64,000 nucleotides of DNA from Letharia columbiana (Eukaryota > Ascomycota > Lecanoromycetes > Lecanorales > Parmeliaceae): positions 531,001 to 595,000 of the forward strand of contig NW_023501064.1 in assembly GCF_014066305.1 (NCBI RefSeq), written 5' to 3'. Made by a program: the position numbers and the translations under genes. Every line of letters begins with the position of its first letter. The stretch's first letter is position 1. Under the pieces are notes generated by a model. It was not told the DNA's origin. It did not search any database and was given only the letters and a program-made list of their open reading frames with translations. Shown in pieces: positions 1 through 11,240 of this stretch.

Positions 1-170
1 TGTCAACCCCAAACAAAAAGAAAAGCAAGCACAGAAGTAAGAATGCGGATTGATGTAAGATTTTCGCTAGCAAATGCAACAAAAGCACCAAGCTCCAAAC
101 AAGATCTCTTCGCTATGCTAGATTTGAACTCAAGCAAAGTAAATAACCGCAATACTTAGAGCACTTCTGC

Positions 171-1202
171 TCATCTATCTTCACCTAGCAACCTTTTGCC
201 TGGCGCTTTTCCCATCAAGTTCTTTTGTCTCTCAGCATATTCACGTGCTATGATGGTGCAATGGACCTCTTGACAAAGCTTGCGCCTTCTCTGCAAGGGC
301 AGCTTTGAGGCGAATTGCAATCCACTCGCCCTCTCAACGGCTTCGACTGGCACCTCAAAGTCGGTCAACGGCTTGTCGTTTGCGATGGGCGCGTTGGGCA
401 AGACGAAAGCCCCTAGGCTAACGTTTCCTCCAGTCTTTCCATCCTCTGCAAAGATGACCTTGTAGAAATGCGTAGGGACCGAAACATTAGGAGGGTTGCC
501 GATGACCTCGTATGAGACCTTCCATTTTCCATCTTCAGGAGATCTCTTGGGCAGGTAGAGCGGACCAGTCACGATCCGCACACTTGGATAATTGTTCGTT
601 AGCCTCCGGCAGAAGTCCTCCAAGTGCGCCCAGTAATCCCTGTTGAAGCCGTCGCCCACTTGCGGACACATGTTGCTCAGTAGGAACGTCTGATCTAAAG
701 CATCCTGACTCCACTTTGCATCCGCAGCCGGCACCTGATGACCTCTGTCGTAGCCAGAGCGGCGATAATCGTCGAGCTTGGCGCGGAATATGGCAGGAAT
801 GGCTTCATCTTCAGCAAAGTAAGAGTGCTTGCGATCGGCGTTGTTGGCAGAGAGCGAGGTGGGCGTTATGTGTTCGGCTACCCAGGCGGGGTTACGCGTG
901 CGGCGGTCAAAGACGGAGGTTGTGGAGAGTGTGGGGTGAAGGTCGTTGACTGGGCCGGGGAAGCCATACTGAAAGAGGCCATTGGGGTTCACGGGAGGAG
1001 CTATATCCTTCAATGGGCGAGGATAAGATGGCACTGGCACTGGCACTGGCGCTGGCGCTGCGGTCGAGGTGGGCGTTGGAGTATCTGACGGTACGGTTGG
1101 AGGGAGCTTGCGTTCTGAGGGCGATAAGAAGATCGCTGCTGTTGCTGCAGCGCCTGTGGCCGCTGAAATGCCGGCGATGATAGCTAGAGTGGTCTTGGAC
1201 AT
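171..1202 (-). CDS. NUC1: Mitochondrial DNA/RNA non-specific nuclease (EndoG/NUC1)
   Basis: Single-exon gene of 343 aa. The family consists of mitochondrial sugar-non-specific endonucleases that degrade DNA and RNA and act in mitochondrial recombination and cell death. The catalytic signature YDRGHQVPAADAKWS lies at residues 151-165, with the catalytic His about residue 155; the metal-binding Asn is in GDGFNRDYW (about residue 188). The N-terminal 30 residues contain an Ala-rich hydrophobic stretch that fits a mitochondrial membrane anchor or presequence, followed by a Pro/Val-rich linker (about residues 35-65). Length matches the family (yeast Nuc1 is 329 aa). The start is the only ATG that keeps the hydrophobic leader. 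It is divergent from the zinc transporter gene to the right. Confidence 0.95.
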   Translation of the reverse strand: MSKTTLAIIAGISAATGAAATAAIFLSPSERKLPPTVPSDTPTPTSTAAPAPVPVPVPSYPRPLKDIAPPVNPNGLFQYGFPGPVNDLHPTLSTTSVFDRRTRNPAWVAEHITPTSLSANNADRKHSYFAEDEAIPAIFRAKLDDYRRSGYDRGHQVPAADAKWSQDALDQTFLLSNMCPQVGDGFNRDYWAHLEDFCRRLTNNYPSVRIVTGPLYLPKRSPEDGKWKVSYEVIGNPPNVSVPTHFYKVIFAEDGKTGGNVSLGAFVLPNAPIANDKPLTDFEVPVEAVERASGLQFASKLPLQRRRKLCQEVHCTIIAREYAERQKNLMGKAPGKRLLGEDR

Positions 1203-1624
1203 TGTGGTTATTTGATCATTACAGGTATTGAGGAAGCAACGGACTTGAATACTTTATGGCGCCCTCGTTACACCATATAGGCAGTCATCAGGTTTCCTAG
1301 GCGCGTGCATGACTCGTGTGATGGAGGGAGCGACGTGCCTGGCTGCATGAACTGAGAACCAATCGTTCGAGGCAGGCGTCAATCACTCTGAGGACCTTGC
1401 TAGCGTGATATTCAGCCTTACCTACTTCTTCCTTTAAATCATGTGGTTACAGCATTCATCTCAACATCTCCTTCAACCTTCGTTCTATACTCTCACTCTT
1501 TCAACCTCAGTCTCACTCATCACGCCCTTCTATCCTAGCACTAGTGTTTCCATTCTTTTATCTTTGACTTGCTGGCTTCCTAAAGGTTGCAAGTTGCGGC
1601 ATAGCCGTGGGGAGAGCGGCGAAA
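1203..1624. other. Divergent intergenic region NUC1 / zinc transporter
   Basis: About 420 bp between two divergent starts. Pyrimidine-rich stretches (about 1480-1560) just upstream of the transporter look like a fungal core promoter or 5' leader. No coding sequence is supported. Confidence 0.5.
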
Positions 1625-3312
1625 ATGGGCCTCGACAATGATACGAGAGGATGGATCATGACCGGCGTGAGCGGAATAGGTCAGGCATCCTGATAGAGGA
1701 AGCCATGTCTGTTGTCTAATAAAATTTTAGCTTGCGTATTCGGCTCCAGCATAATATGTGTAGACCTAATCATACAGCATATCCCCGGAAAGCAGAATTT
1801 CCGGATACAAGACAGCAATACCTTTCTCTCTTCATCTCTAAGTTTAAGCTTCGGTGTAATGGTGAGTTGTTCTTGAAGCTACCCATCCCTATGGCGTGTT
1901 CGTTGATGCGTCCCCTACAGCTTTTTTCCTCTCTGTATAGCATGTTACCAGAGGCCAAGAGTTACCTAACTGATGGTGGTCTTGCTCCCGATACCGCTGC
2001 CTATGCTACGATTGGCTGCTTCTTGGGTGGCGTCATAGGAATTCAATTCGTTTCACGTTTACTGCATCATTACATACCTTCTCATGTTGTGGACTGCGAT
2101 CATTCTCATGATGAAGACGAAGGCGATGAGGAATTCAACCATGAAGACCATCATCATGACTCCCACGGCCATAAGCACAATGGCAACGTAACCGAAGAGA
2201 CACCACTACTCCTTTCTCAGGACGAGTCCGATTTAAAGTCTATCCCAGAACCAAGATCCAGATCTGCGGCCGCGGAAATGGATCAGAGACATGACGCTCT
2301 GGAACCTGCAGCCCGGAGGCCGTCTTTACAGACTCGACTGACTAATCGGATGTCAACTTTCGTATCCGGAGCGCAGCGATCATGCGATGAAGGTGGTCCC
2401 TGCTATGGCTACAGCGAACCATGTGGCCAAGAATGCTTCAAGGCTGTTAGCCGAAGTCCAACAAGAGCCCCCACAAGAGCTCCTACCAGAGCATTTGGTC
2501 GCTTCTCCATCTCTGGCCCATCTGGCAAACCATCTCTTCTCCGTACTGCGACGGCACCACATACTCGCGCTAGATTAGGTCGCCGCATTGGCCTTGATGA
2601 AGAAATCGCTCAGATCTCCCCCAGGCCGACCATCCCCAGAAGACCCGAAGGATCTTCTAACGCGGTATTCAGGGGCCGGGAAGGGAATCGTGCCCGAGCT
2701 GCGTCTCATTTAAACACTGAAATGAGCCACGAGGACGGAGAAGACGGCATCGGAAATGGCGACGATGCTCGTACCTCCACATCTTCTCTGAGTGAGACAG
2801 CTAATGATCCTTCACATCATCATCATGTTCCCACCAACGCTTTTCTCGCTATCGGACTACAGACGTCAATCGCCATTGCCCTACATAAACTCCCGGAAGG
2901 ATTCATAACTTATGCTACAAATCACGCCAACCCTAAGCTAGGTTTCACTGTCTTCATGGCCCTCTTTATCCACAACATTACCGAAGGCTTTGCTATGGCT
3001 CTCCCATTGTACCTCGCGATCAACAGCCGATGGAAGGCGATGTTTTGGAGCTCGCTCCTGGGAGGTGTCAGTCAGCCACTAGGCGCCGGCGTTGCCGCTC
3101 TTTGGTTCAAGATCGCTGGCAAGGGAGATGCGGCTCCCGGCGATGTGGTCTACGGATGCATGTTCGCCATTACCTCTGGTATCATGGCCAGTGTCGCTTT
3201 GCAGCTCTTCTCGGAAAGTCTGAGCCTGACTCATAACCGGAACCTTTGCACTGCTTTCGCGTTCATTGGCATGGGAATATTGGGAATCAGCTTCGCCTTG
3301 ACAGCTGGCTGA
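1625..3312 (+). CDS. ZIP-family vacuolar zinc transporter (Zrt3-like)
   Basis: Three exons: 1625-1679, 1731-1861, 1921-3312, giving 525 aa. The first exon (MGLDNDTRGWIM...) encodes only 18 full codons. Intron 1 (51 bp) has the unusual donor GTCAGG; intron 2 (59 bp) is GTGAGT...ACAG. The first two exons supply the first membrane helix and the motif up to FGVM. A His/Asp-rich cytosolic or lumenal loop (HEDHHHDSHGHKHN region) precedes a long low-complexity insert. The C-terminal half has the ZIP signatures HKLPEGF and HNITEGFAMALPLYLA, which form the metal-binding helices IV and V. Zrt3 exports zinc from the vacuole; assignment to Zrt3 rather than another ZIP rests on the long loop and N-terminus. 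The start was chosen because upstream splicing joins both small exons in frame. Confidence 0.88.
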
Positions 3313-4582
3313 GTTAGGGACGCAGGCTGTAATCTGTCCTGTGTAACATGGAGAATCTGGAGTTTGTGAGTAGACAAGTAGATCAACGCTAGGGTCTTTG
3401 ATCATTGGGGATGGCGCGGTCTAATTACCTGAACCATGGGCAGGTGGGCGGTTCTAGGATGGGGGAAGACATGCATATAGATACCCTTACGCAGCCTATA
3501 ACATCCATCGTCCATTTCTTGCAACAGTGACCCGGAGAATAGTAATTTTGGGACCGGTGGGAATTTAGCTACATCACACTGACGCCAAAGGTTAAAGCGA
3601 CAAAGCAAAGTTTCGGCAGCCTGGTTATTCACATGTATCGGTGAATTATACTAACTATCATCACGCACGTAATAAATATCAATATGTTGTATTCAATTCA
3701 AAGTATTTTCCACGACATCGATCTTAACCCTTCATTCTTTCAATCTCCCTTCCACCATCCCCGCGCGTCGAAGCACAGACCTTATCTCTCACAATCCTTG
3801 CAGGTACCAGCAACATCTGACGCACATTATCATCATTCCACATGGCTTACCGGCAGAGGTTCGCCGTCAGCCATTGAAGCCGGTTCCTGCAGCCACTGGC
3901 GTTCCACAGAAGAAGATGGGTGAGTCAATTTTCTCTGCTTAAGTCAAACAGTCCGTCCACATACTCTGATCGGTACATTGTCCTCTCGAGTTCAGCAGCA
4001 CAATCCAATTCCAGGAACGATGCTGAAAAGTGAAGTAGATGTTGCGGATGAGTGGGGCTTACTTATTCATTCAAGGGATCGGCAAAACCTGCGACGTATA
4101 ACCGCTATCAACTAGCCCATTCCCCTCTCTCTCTGGGGAACTCGACAAAGCCCCCCAATCATCATTGACCTCTCAACCTCTTCTTCCTATCAACGCCTAC
4201 AATTCTCCTATTTTTATCCAGCCCAATATCATTGTGTTCAATTCGGGTCCATTACTTATAGGCTATCAGCGGCAATTGAAGTCCTGCCCCTTCTTCCACA
4301 TTCATGTCCCTCCTTGACCAACAGAGGTCCTAGCACCATCTCAACAACTAAGCGTCTGACCGGGTATACCACCCCCAGGACGGAGAATCAACAACTTGAT
4401 CCGCTAGTAAGACTTTTTGGATTGGAGCACCAATTGCACTCCGTACATGCCTTGATATTGTGCCTAATTGTGAGCACGCTGGCATCCCGGAGCCAGTTAC
4501 TAACAGCCCTTTTATCTCGGTACCTTGCATTCACGTCAATTGCCCGTCACTATCACATTAGCTCCGCTCCACTGAAGCTCCC
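3313..4582. other. Long 5' region of the PKA gene
   Basis: About 1.27 kb without a recognised gene, probably the 3' UTR of the zinc transporter followed by the promoter and leader of the kinase gene. One stretch (about 3842-3927) reads as a Pro/Lys-rich peptide (PLKPVPAATGVPQKKMG) up to a good donor GTGAGT at about 3929. This could be an unrecognised exon or chance. CT-rich runs occur near 4110-4160. Confidence 0.4.
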
Positions 4583-6143
4583 ATGCCGACTCTCGGATTC
4601 CTCAAAAAGAAAAAGACGAAGGAGCATGATCCAAGTTCCCCAACCTCAACCACCGAGAGCTCTCCCGTCACCCCCACTTCAGCTGGCGGCCACAAGAGCT
4701 CACTCACATCGGCTTCGGCAAATACGTTGAGCTCGACCAACAGCTCTAACAGGGGAGGGGAGACCATGCTTGTGACTCATACAACTTCACAGCTTACCTC
4801 GGCCCCGCGAAGTGGAGGGCAAGATCCATTGGTAGTCTGGCCCCAACAAAAAGTGCTTTGGAATGCACATGGACTGACACACCCTTTACAGAACGATGGC
4901 TCGCTGCTGTCCCAAGCCGAAACCCAAACCAATGGATCAAGCATCAGACCGATCTCTACCACCTCGACTGCCACCTCCCAGACCGCCGCCTCGCGCACCA
5001 CAAAAGGAAAATATTCGCTGACAGATTTCACACTAAAAAGAACGCTGGGAACAGGAAGCTTTGGAAGAGTGCACCTGGTGCAGTCTAATCATAACCAACG
5101 CTTCTATGCTGTCAAGGTCCTTAAAAAAGCACAGGTGGTGAAGATGAAGCAAGTGGAGCATACCATCGATGAGCGGAGGATGCTGCAGAAGGTGAAGCAC
5201 GCCTTCTTGGTGACGCTGTGGGGAACCTTCCAAGATTCCAAGAACCTCTACATGGTCATGGATTTCGTTGAAGGCGGAGAGCTATTCAGTCTTTTGCGCA
5301 AGTCGCAGGTCAGTGAGCTTGATTATTTTGAATACTATCATCAGTCATACACTCTTATAGAGTACCTTTACTCACGCCATGAAAAGCGTTTCCCAAACCC
5401 AGTGGCCAAGTTCTATGCGGCCGAAGTTACCCTTGCCCTTGATTACCTCCATGCCCAAGGGATCATATACCGCGACCTGAAGCCTGAAAACCTGCTACTG
5501 GACAGGCACGGCCACCTGAAGATCACAGATTTTGGATTTGCCAAGGAGGTACCAGACATTACCTGGACGCTTTGCGGCACACCGGATTATCTTGCGCCTG
5601 AGGTTGTAGCTTCGAAAGGTTACAACAAGTCGGTAGACTGGTGAGTGGACTCATTCCGTGACGCTAACAAACTTTTCTCACGCATTTCTAGGTGGTCCTT
5701 GGGAATACTGATATTCGAAATGCTCTGCGGATTTACCCCATTCTGGGACGGAGGCTCGCCAATGAAGATCTACGAGAACATCCTGAGAGGCAGGGTGAAG
5801 TATCCTCCATATATACACCCAGATGCACAAGACCTTCTACAGCGACTCATTACGCCTGACCTTACCAAACGGCTGGGGAACTTGCATGGCGGCTCAAAGG
5901 ACGTGATGAACCATGCTTGGTTCGCTGAGGTGACATGGGACAGGCTGGCGAAGAAAGACATCGACGCTCCTTACGTGCCCCCTGTCCAAGGTGGGGTGGG
6001 TGATTCGAGTCAATTCGACAAGTATCCAGAAGAGACGGAGAAATACGGAGAGAAAGCCCCCGATCCGTACGTCACATGGCCTTTGGGAACAACACAAATA
6101 CTGACACTGCTACAGACACGGTTACCTCTTCAGGGACTTTTAA
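4583..6143 (+). CDS. cAMP-dependent protein kinase catalytic subunit
   Basis: Four exons: 4583-5308, 5387-5640, 5692-6066, 6116-6143, giving 460 aa. An AGC-type Ser/Thr kinase domain follows a Ser/Thr-rich N-terminal extension of about 145 residues. Visible are the glycine loop GTGSFGRV (156-163), the ATP-binding Lys in YAVKVL (about 178), the catalytic loop YRDLKPEN (270-277), DFGFAKE (290-296), and the activation segment [10 protein letters not shown] (activating Thr about 303). The family-typical C-terminal FxxF motif (FRDF at the very end) is recovered only by splicing the last intron (donor GTACGT, 49 bp). Intron 1 is 78 bp, a multiple of three and without stops, so unspliced RNA stays open. 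It acts downstream of cAMP in growth and development. Confidence 0.95.
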
Positions 6144-6679
6144 GCTCCAACAGAGTTGATGAAGCTACCGCACCGTCGCCTATGCAAACAACTCGCATAC
6201 CTCCACGACGGACAGAACGGATGACGGACGACGATGAATCCATGAAAGTAGGATGATCTTGACCAGCGAAAAGACCTTTTGAATTCTTGACTAACCAGCA
6301 ATCGAACTTGCTTTCTACCATTTGTATTGCTGGTATCTCTGCTTTCCTTGCACTCCTGAATACCCGATTGGCTTGGCTTATTACTATATTGAATGCGAAT
6401 CCTACCTAAGATATGTAGCAAACGCCTCAAAAATTTCTACTCAATCTCAGCAATGGCGGCCGACTTAGATAGTTTTGCAATCTAGCTAGCAGAGCTTGCA
6501 GGCCAATTCCTGTTGAGAGAAGAAATTTGTAACCCTTTTGCGTGAGTCCAACATTGCAGCATGCGGCTCCTCGATGACCCCACGGCTAACACTGTCTACG
6601 CGATAACATGTATGGGCATGAACAGCGACACAATCAAATGCCATGAAGCCAGGATCCAATAATAATGCAATAAGGGTAT
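6144..6679. other. Convergent intergenic region
   Basis: The 3' ends of the PKA gene and of the NFKBIL1-like gene face each other across 536 bp. No additional gene or repeat is recognised. Confidence 0.5.
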
Positions 6680-7642
6680 CTACGCTCTCTCCCGTATCTC
6701 ACTCCACAACCTGTCAACAACCTGGAAAACGGCCGTCACCACCTTCATGGTCCCCCCATCAATGCCCACCTCCCCAGCTCTCTGCTGCATCTTATCCGGA
6801 TGCCACCGTACCCTCTCCTTCTTGAGCACAACCCCAAAATCCACACCCCCAACCCCTGCCACACCTTTGAAGAATTTCTCAACCTCGCCCGCCCCTACAT
6901 CATCCATGTTCCCACTCTCGACCGGCCAGAAGATCTTTCCTTTCCGTTCCTCCCAGCCCGCGAGATACCCCTCCCAAACACCCTTCCACCTATTGCTCTT
7001 CCTCCTCTCCTGCCCCCTCCTAAGCGCCTCTTCAACACCAGCCTGCCACTTCCTCCCCTCCTCATCCTGCGCCTTCTTCCTCTTCCGCTCCTCCTCCCTG
7101 CGCCGCCGTTCTTCAAGAATGTGCTCGTGGCTTCTCTCCCACATCTTGCTCCGCACATAAGCCGTATACTCTTCGTCATCCATCCTCTCCAGTTTTGGAT
7201 TCTCGGGATCATCTGGAGTGTCATCGTTGGGGGATGCGGAAGCCGGGTAGTAATAAGGCGAGTAAGTATGCATAGGCTGGCCGTAGACTCCCTCCCAGAA
7301 CGCGGCACCCTCGTCGTCGGCAAGGGCGTCGAAGAGGGATTCACGGAATGCGGTGTCCGGACTCATGTATCGTCCTTCCTCTTTTAGGTACTCGTTGTCG
7401 TAGGCATCGGGCGGGGTGTGCGGCCGTCGCTTGGAGCGGTGGTGGTGGTGGCGGCGGTGATGATGGCGGCGGGTATGTCGGGGGTTTTGAGGCGTGGATG
7501 AGGGAGGAGAGAGGGACCGTCGTTTGCGAGGGGGCCCTGATGGCGAGGGAGATGGGGATCGTGGGTGTTTGAAGCGGAAGGGTTTGGTGGGGTTGGGGGA
7601 GTGTGGGCCGGCGGTGGAAGTTTCCTCTGGCGCGGAGGCCAT
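6680..7642 (-). CDS. NF-kappa-B inhibitor-like protein 1 (NFKBIL1) homologue
   Basis: Single exon, 320 aa. The N-terminal third is basic and low complexity (RRHHHRRHHHHRSKRR, Ser/Pro-rich), a pattern of nuclear, RNA-associated proteins. The middle is a charged helix (EERRRREEERKRKKAQDEEG). The C-terminus carries the family hallmark ERVRWHPDKMQQRAG followed by VTAVFQVVDRLW, a degenerate J-domain-like segment. In animals the family is linked to splicing and innate signalling; its fungal role is not established. The gene is divergent from an NSRP1-like splicing gene with 205 bp between the starts, which fits a shared promoter. Confidence 0.8.
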   Translation of the reverse strand: MASAPEETSTAGPHSPNPTKPFRFKHPRSPSPSPSGPPRKRRSLSPPSSTPQNPRHTRRHHHRRHHHHRSKRRPHTPPDAYDNEYLKEEGRYMSPDTAFRESLFDALADDEGAAFWEGVYGQPMHTYSPYYYPASASPNDDTPDDPENPKLERMDDEEYTAYVRSKMWERSHEHILEERRRREEERKRKKAQDEEGRKWQAGVEEALRRGQERRKSNRWKGVWEGYLAGWEERKGKIFWPVESGNMDDVGAGEVEKFFKGVAGVGGVDFGVVLKKERVRWHPDKMQQRAGEVGIDGGTMKVVTAVFQVVDRLWSEIRERA

Positions 7643-7847
7643 GGCGAGGAAATTTAGGTGGTAGATGCTTTATCGAAGACGGTTTATACCACTCATGTTA
7701 ATATTATTGCAAACTGAATGTTGTTGCAAATGCAACTGTGAAGTACATAAAAGCCGCTTCGGTTGCAGTTGCCGGATTGGATTCTTGAATTTCGACTTCA
7801 CTTTCTTCCGCTCGACTCTCCTTCATCAAGCTCCACCAAACATTAAG
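7643..7847. promoter_or_regulatory. Bidirectional promoter region
   Basis: Only 205 bp separate the start codons of the NFKBIL1-like gene (left) and the NSRP1-like gene (right), so both promoters must lie here or overlap the leaders. A CT-rich tract precedes the right-hand start. Confidence 0.5.
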
Positions 7848-8936
7848 ATGATGTCTAATTTATCTTACGGCCTCAATATAACAAAGAAACCTCCGTTAGG
7901 TCAGAGGCCGCCACCAGCAAAGCGGAAGACCATCTTCGACGACGACTCTGGTCCCGAAGATGGACCCGACGACGAAGATGCACCGGAATCCATATCCACC
8001 CTAGGCGGTCTTCAACCCTCCTCCAAACCCAAATCTTCAATATCCACTTCTACAGCCCCTCCCTCACGCCCATCTAAACCGTCAAAGATCTCCCAATATG
8101 GCGACCTCTCCACAAACCACTCTACTAATAAGCATTCCAAATCTGCTCAAGCCCTCGACCCCAACATCTACGACTACGACGCCGTCTACGATTCCCTACA
8201 TGCCAAACCCGCCTCCTCTACCTCTACCGCCGACGTCGAAAAGAAACCCAAATACATGGGCAATCTCCTCGCAGCAGCGGAAGTCCGCAAGCGCGACCAA
8301 TTGCGCGCGAAGGAGAAGATGTTAGCGAAGGAGCGAGAACTGGAGGGGGATGAGTTTGCAGATAAAGAGAAGTTTGTGACCGGTGCCTACAAAAGGCAGC
8401 AGGTGGAGATGAGGCGGTTGGAGGAGGAGGAAGTGCAGAAGGAGAAAGACGCAGAGGAGAGAAAGAGGAGGGAGGGTGGGGGGATGAAGGCCTTGTACAA
8501 GAACTTGTTGGAGAGGGATGAGATGAAGCATAAGGAGGTCATGAAGGCTGTGGAGGAGGGGAGGGGTCAAGAGGGTCAGGCCGATGGGGAAGAAAAGGAC
8601 GCGAAGAAGGGGAAGAGCGAGGCGGAGCTTGCAAAGGAAAAGGGCGCCGTTATCAACGAGGAGGGGCAGGTCGTTGATAAGAGGCAGTTGCTCAGCGCTG
8701 GACTCAATGCTGTGTCTGCGCCTAAGCCGAAACCACCGCCAGATCCTCGGTCAAGAGGAAGTGGGCCTGGAGGAGGGCGTGGCGGCAGGGAATCAGCACG
8801 GGAAAGGGAGACGCGGAATTTTGAGGAGCAGCTACTTGGCAAACATGGCGCTGACGATAGTAGTGATGACGGGGCAGATCGAGCTTCCAAGAGCCGCAAG
8901 TTGGAGGATGAGCTGCTGGGTCTCGGCACGCCATGA
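7848..8936 (+). CDS. Nuclear speckle splicing regulatory protein 1-like (CCDC55 domain)
   Basis: Single exon, 362 aa from the first ATG of an ATG-ATG pair. After the opening NLSYGLNITKK come the family motif IYDYDAVYDSLHA and KPKYMGNLLAAAEVRKRD, then a long charged coiled coil (KERELEGDEFADKEKF through the EEE/KKE repeats), matching the NSRP1 N-terminal domain. The family binds splicing factors and influences alternative splice-site choice in the nucleus. The C-terminus is Gly/Arg-rich and acidic. An in-frame extension upstream of 7848 has no ATG that fits the leader. Confidence 0.88.
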   Translation: MMSNLSYGLNITKKPPLGQRPPPAKRKTIFDDDSGPEDGPDDEDAPESISTLGGLQPSSKPKSSISTSTAPPSRPSKPSKISQYGDLSTNHSTNKHSKSAQALDPNIYDYDAVYDSLHAKPASSTSTADVEKKPKYMGNLLAAAEVRKRDQLRAKEKMLAKERELEGDEFADKEKFVTGAYKRQQVEMRRLEEEEVQKEKDAEERKRREGGGMKALYKNLLERDEMKHKEVMKAVEEGRGQEGQADGEEKDAKKGKSEAELAKEKGAVINEEGQVVDKRQLLSAGLNAVSAPKPKPPPDPRSRGSGPGGGRGGRESARERETRNFEEQLLGKHGADDSSDDGADRASKSRKLEDELLGLGTP

Positions 8937-9796
8937 GGTAAAACCAATCTTCCCGGTCCATTCATTTGTTGAGCACTTCTCGTCTACCTTTCATCTTGCA
9001 TGTTTTGATTGTCTCCAATCCTCGAAGAGCTTGTCAATGCCGGGCCAGGACGGCGTGTACGCTCTCACTCCGTGGCGTATGCGTATCAATATTCGTGCCC
9101 AAGATTTACGCAGTTGCCACAGTGCGCTGCGCAGCTGAGTCTGTCACACTTTCTATTTAGCTAAGGATGTCTGTCATTGTCCGAAGGCTTGGTTGCTTTG
9201 CTGAAATACGATTTTTACATCTTTGCCCTTAGTGGAATGAAGGAACGTGATGTGTTTATGAGTGATGCCTTCTAGGAGAGTGAAGGCGAGGGAAACTATT
9301 ACGAGCCAACGAGAAGATTCGTTGCATTCCTTTCAGTCAATGCAGCCAGAAGGTCCTCGATGTCTTGTGCTTGATAATAGAGCTGATTGTCACAACCACG
9401 CCGGATCGCCCTCTCCAAGGATGCCTGGAGTAGGATGGAGGGTAGACGGTCGGACATTTGTAACGCCTTCGGTCTTCTCCGGAGACTAATAGCATGCATC
9501 CAGGCAGCCAAGCGACTTGGTCCATATAGAGACCGAAGGCAGCAATATTCGTACCCTGGTTTTTTTTGATGCATTGTTGTTCTTTCCACAATCGTCTCCG
9601 TCTCCTTTTTTTTCTCTCGGCTTTCGGCAGAATTTCTACCCGGATTTGAAAGCATACGCGCGCGACCTCATCTCTCCCGGTCCATTTATTTACATATAAC
9701 CTCACCCCGCCCAACTCTTCCCAGGAATCCTCAGAAATATATCCCCTATACCCCTGATCTATATACCTCAGCATCGCCTCCAGCCCCACCGTCAGC
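8937..9796. other. Intergenic region, no gene recognised
   Basis: About 860 bp between the NSRP1-like and MGST3-like genes, with several short overlapping open frames on both strands and none convincing. Pyrimidine-rich runs near 9590-9700 suggest the promoter of the downstream gene. Confidence 0.45.
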
Positions 9797-10438
9797 ATGT
9801 CTCTCACCCTCACCGTCCCCCAGGACTACGGGTACCGCATCCCCTCCCCTCTGACCAACTCCCTCCGCCCAATCTACCCTTCTCTGCCATTCTCCTCAAC
9901 GACCCTAGACTAACACCTCTCTCTTCTTCTTCTTCCCCCAGCTACGTCCTCGCCACCGCCACCCTTACCACCGTCGTCGCCTGGTTCCACAGCATGAACG
10001 TCAGTTCCTACCGCCGAGCCGCCAAAGTCCCCTACCCCAACGCCTACGCCAGCGCCGCGGAGTGCAAAGAGAGCAAGGAGAAATACCTCTTCAACTGCGC
10101 CCAGCGCTCGCATGGGAATTACCTGGAGCATCAGCCGCAGATGCTGGTGGGGTTGTTGATCGGCGGATTGAAATGTACGTGTCGTGCCCGTTGTTCTCTG
10201 GAGTGGAGCTGAAGGGGGGGGAGATGGGCTGATACGTGTGTGTGGTGGGATAGATCCCGTCGTCAGTGCCGCCATCGGTACGGCCTGGTGTGCGAGCAGG
10301 GTGGCTTATACGATTGGGTATTGCAGGAAGGATAAGAGCGATGGGAGCGGGAGGCAGATTGGGGTCGCGAGCTCGTTTCTGGAGATGGCGCTCATGGTCA
10401 TGAGTGGTATGACGGGGTATCAGATGATCACGGGGTAG
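9797..10438 (+). CDS. Microsomal glutathione S-transferase 3-like MAPEG protein
   Basis: Three exons: 9797-9831, 9942-10174, 10254-10438, giving 150 aa, the usual MAPEG length. Splicing gives the start MSLTLTVPQDYGYVLAT. The family core is FNCAQRSHGNYLEHQPQML, which includes the conserved glutathione-binding FNCxQRxHxNxLE pattern; later helices read PVVSAAIGTAWCASRVAYTIGY. Four membrane helices are expected in the ER or outer mitochondrial membrane. The family conjugates glutathione or reduces lipid hydroperoxides. Introns of 110 and 79 bp have good GT-AG ends. Confidence 0.93.
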
Positions 10439-11240
10439 ACGGGATCGGAGGGGACGTCGAAAGAAGACGGGGTGGAGGTGAGAGGGGGGAAGGGAAGACG
10501 GCTGTAAGATATTCGCATTGCTGCTGATGGCACTGGTAGGGAACTGCTGTCCTACATTGATAGACCTCTTCGGTTACTGCTCCTCTCCTCATCCATGTCC
10601 GTTGGCATCACAGGATCGTGACGAGAGAGAACTTTATCTTGGACAGAAACGTCATTAGAGCAAGATTAGATAGCGTAGTGATCACTTCAATTGTAACAAA
10701 TAATGTACGTTACAACATAAACAAGCCTGACGCGTAAATTTCTGCACGGGCAACGTGCCCACAGTGAGAGCCCCGTAGCACTCATCAATGATAGGTTCGG
10801 TTCGAGACTACTCGGGGGCGTCCGGGTCTCTCATGACCACGTGGGGTTTCCCGCTTGTTGGGAATCACGCAGGGCCGGTCGGACCAGCTCCGTGCGACCG
10901 TTTTCTCTGTCCGTCATGTAGTATTTACACGCTCGACCTGTGCAGCAGCGCAACATAAATCGGAGACGATTCGCGGAAACGTGCTTACGCGCTTCCCAAA
11001 CCGGTCGGGTTCGAGGACGCTTGAATCCCTCATAAAAATCAGAAACCTGATTTTTCAGAGGGTCGCTCGGGTAAAAGTCACTCCGAAGGCGGGCCTTGAA
11101 GCCGAATATTTCGGGCAGGAAGCCCTATTCAAATGAGGATTTTCGGGCAGAATGCCCCAGGGCAATGCCCTAAAACCAAGTAAACGCCCCGGGAAGAAAC
11201 TCCGAGGCCGGCCAAAATAGGCCTGAATTTGATTTGTGTG

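Noticed and set aside
6747..7387. Plus-strand Pro/Leu/Ser-rich open frames opposite the NFKBIL1-like gene
   Set aside because: They are antisense shadows of a GC-skewed, charged coding sequence that has clear homology on the other strand.
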